From positions 1 to 6,498 of the forward strand of contig JAMFRX010000751.1 of the NCBI GenBank assembly GCA_026224995.1: a DNA stretch of 6,498 nt, written 5' to 3'. This document shows, piece by piece, positions 5,818 to 6,498 of the stretch. The stretch is from Puia dinghuensis. Lineage in GTDB: Bacteria; Bacteroidota; Bacteroidia; Chitinophagales; Chitinophagaceae. The notes beneath the pieces are model-generated. The model was not told the DNA's origin. It was given only the letters and a program-made list of their open reading frames with translations, and made no database searches. The number at the start of each line of letters is the position of its first letter. The first letter of the stretch is position 1. Position numbers and translations under genes: made by a program.

Positions 5818-6498
5818 CTAATAGGTATCCCTTACCCGGTGTACCCATTGCTCCATCTGCCGGCGGACGGTGATGCCGCTGCCGGTATAGTTATTAATAA
5901 GGATGGAAAAGAGCAGCAGGTGGTTCTTTTTGGTGATCAGGTAACCGCTCAGGGCGACTACCCCGGACAGGCTGCCGGTCTTGGCAAAAATATAGCCGGC
6001 ATCTTCTCGGTAATAGGAGGCCAGAGTGCCGGTCCCGCCGGTAGGCAGGATGCCCTTCATGCGGTTCAGCCCGAACTTTTTTTGCAGGGTGTCCAGCAGC
6101 CAGATGAAATCCTGCGGGGTGAAAAGGTCATTACGGCTAAGCCCGCAGCCATCCACCCAGTTGGGCCGTTGCGGTAAGCCGCTTAGATCTGTCTTTAACA
6201 GGGTATCTATGATGCGGGCGTCGCTCATCTTTCCCAGGAGCTCATTGCTAACCATTAGCAGGGTCTGCTCGGCGAAGAAGTTATCGCTGTTATACATCAT
6301 CGGCCGGAAAAGGGAGTCGACGGGCCGGGAATGGAGAACATTGAAGCCGTCATTGGCTTGCTTGCCGGCAATCAGCGGAGCCATGGAGCCTGTCTCGTTG
6401 CTGGCCGCGGTAACGATATGCGCAGCTACACCGTCGCCGATCAGGCCCAAAGCCCCGGCCATCGCTTTGGCAGGCTTCGGAAAACGGCTGCGGACACC
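5818..6498 (-). CDS. dacB: D-alanyl-D-alanine carboxypeptidase/endopeptidase, PBP4/DacB-type (peptidase S13), 5' end outside window
   Basis: The visible 226 residues are the C-terminal part of a PBP4-like enzyme, which trims or cleaves D-Ala peptide cross-links of peptidoglycan in the periplasm. The second active-site motif SxN appears as SDN in MMYNSDNFFAEQTL (codons 6288-6280). The third, KTG, appears in FAKTGSLSGVVALSGYL (KTG codons 5982-5974). PNWVDGCGLSRNDLFTP matches the conserved DGSGLSR region of S13 enzymes, but with Cys in place of Ser. The catalytic SxxK motif and signal peptide must lie beyond position 6498. The frame is open to the edge (GVRSRFPKPAKAMAG...), so the in-frame ATG at 6462 is an internal Met, not the start. 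The stop is TAG at 5820-5818. It points the same way as the PKD-sigma-barrel block but is separated by 143 bp and is probably an independent housekeeping gene. Confidence 0.93.
   Translation of the reverse strand, partial: GVRSRFPKPAKAMAGALGLIGDGVAAHIVTAASNETGSMAPLIAGKQANDGFNVLHSRPVDSLFRPMMYNSDNFFAEQTLLMVSNELLGKMSDARIIDTLLKTDLSGLPQRPNWVDGCGLSRNDLFTPQDFIWLLDTLQKKFGLNRMKGILPTGGTGTLASYYREDAGYIFAKTGSLSGVVALSGYLITKKNHLLLFSILINNYTGSGITVRRQMEQWVHRVRDTY

Overview
This window looks like chromosomal DNA from a Bacteroidota bacterium, most likely family Chitinophagaceae. The clues are a secreted protein with PKD-like domains and a type IX secretion C-terminal sorting tail, a Bacteroidota-style ECF sigma factor followed directly by a membrane/beta-barrel protein, and the N-terminal wording of MutL. 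The DNA is moderately GC-rich for that group (judged by eye). No species call is possible from sequence reading alone.

Layout: positions 5-2023 (+) encode a complete MutL mismatch-repair protein, probably starting at TTG. A short gap (2024-2112) with a GC-rich hairpin separates it from a convergent minus-strand block. Read in the direction of transcription, that block is: the 3' two-thirds or so of a DacB/PBP4-type D-Ala-D-Ala carboxypeptidase (6498-5818, 5' end outside the window); a 143-bp gap with inverted repeats and a T7G7 homopolymer junction (5675-5817); a secreted PKD-repeat protein with seven PPDSI octapeptide repeats and a T9SS tail (5674-4622); an ECF sigma factor (4613-4059); and a 648-residue protein with a cytoplasmic head, one inner-membrane helix, a very long repetitive Pro/Gly/Thr linker and a C-terminal outer-membrane-type beta-barrel (4059-2113).

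The last three genes are packed as an operon: 8 bp between the first two, and a one-base TAATG stop/start overlap between the last two. The arrangement suggests a signalling module. The sigma factor could be held by the small cytoplasmic head of the barrel protein (the anti-sigma position), which is tethered through the membrane and periplasm to the outer membrane, while the co-transcribed T9SS cargo is displayed or released at the cell surface. The genes and domains are seen in the sequence; the trans-envelope signalling role is inference. This is the most interesting part of the window. mutL and dacB look like ordinary housekeeping genes, although the MutL endonuclease motif departs from the canonical form.
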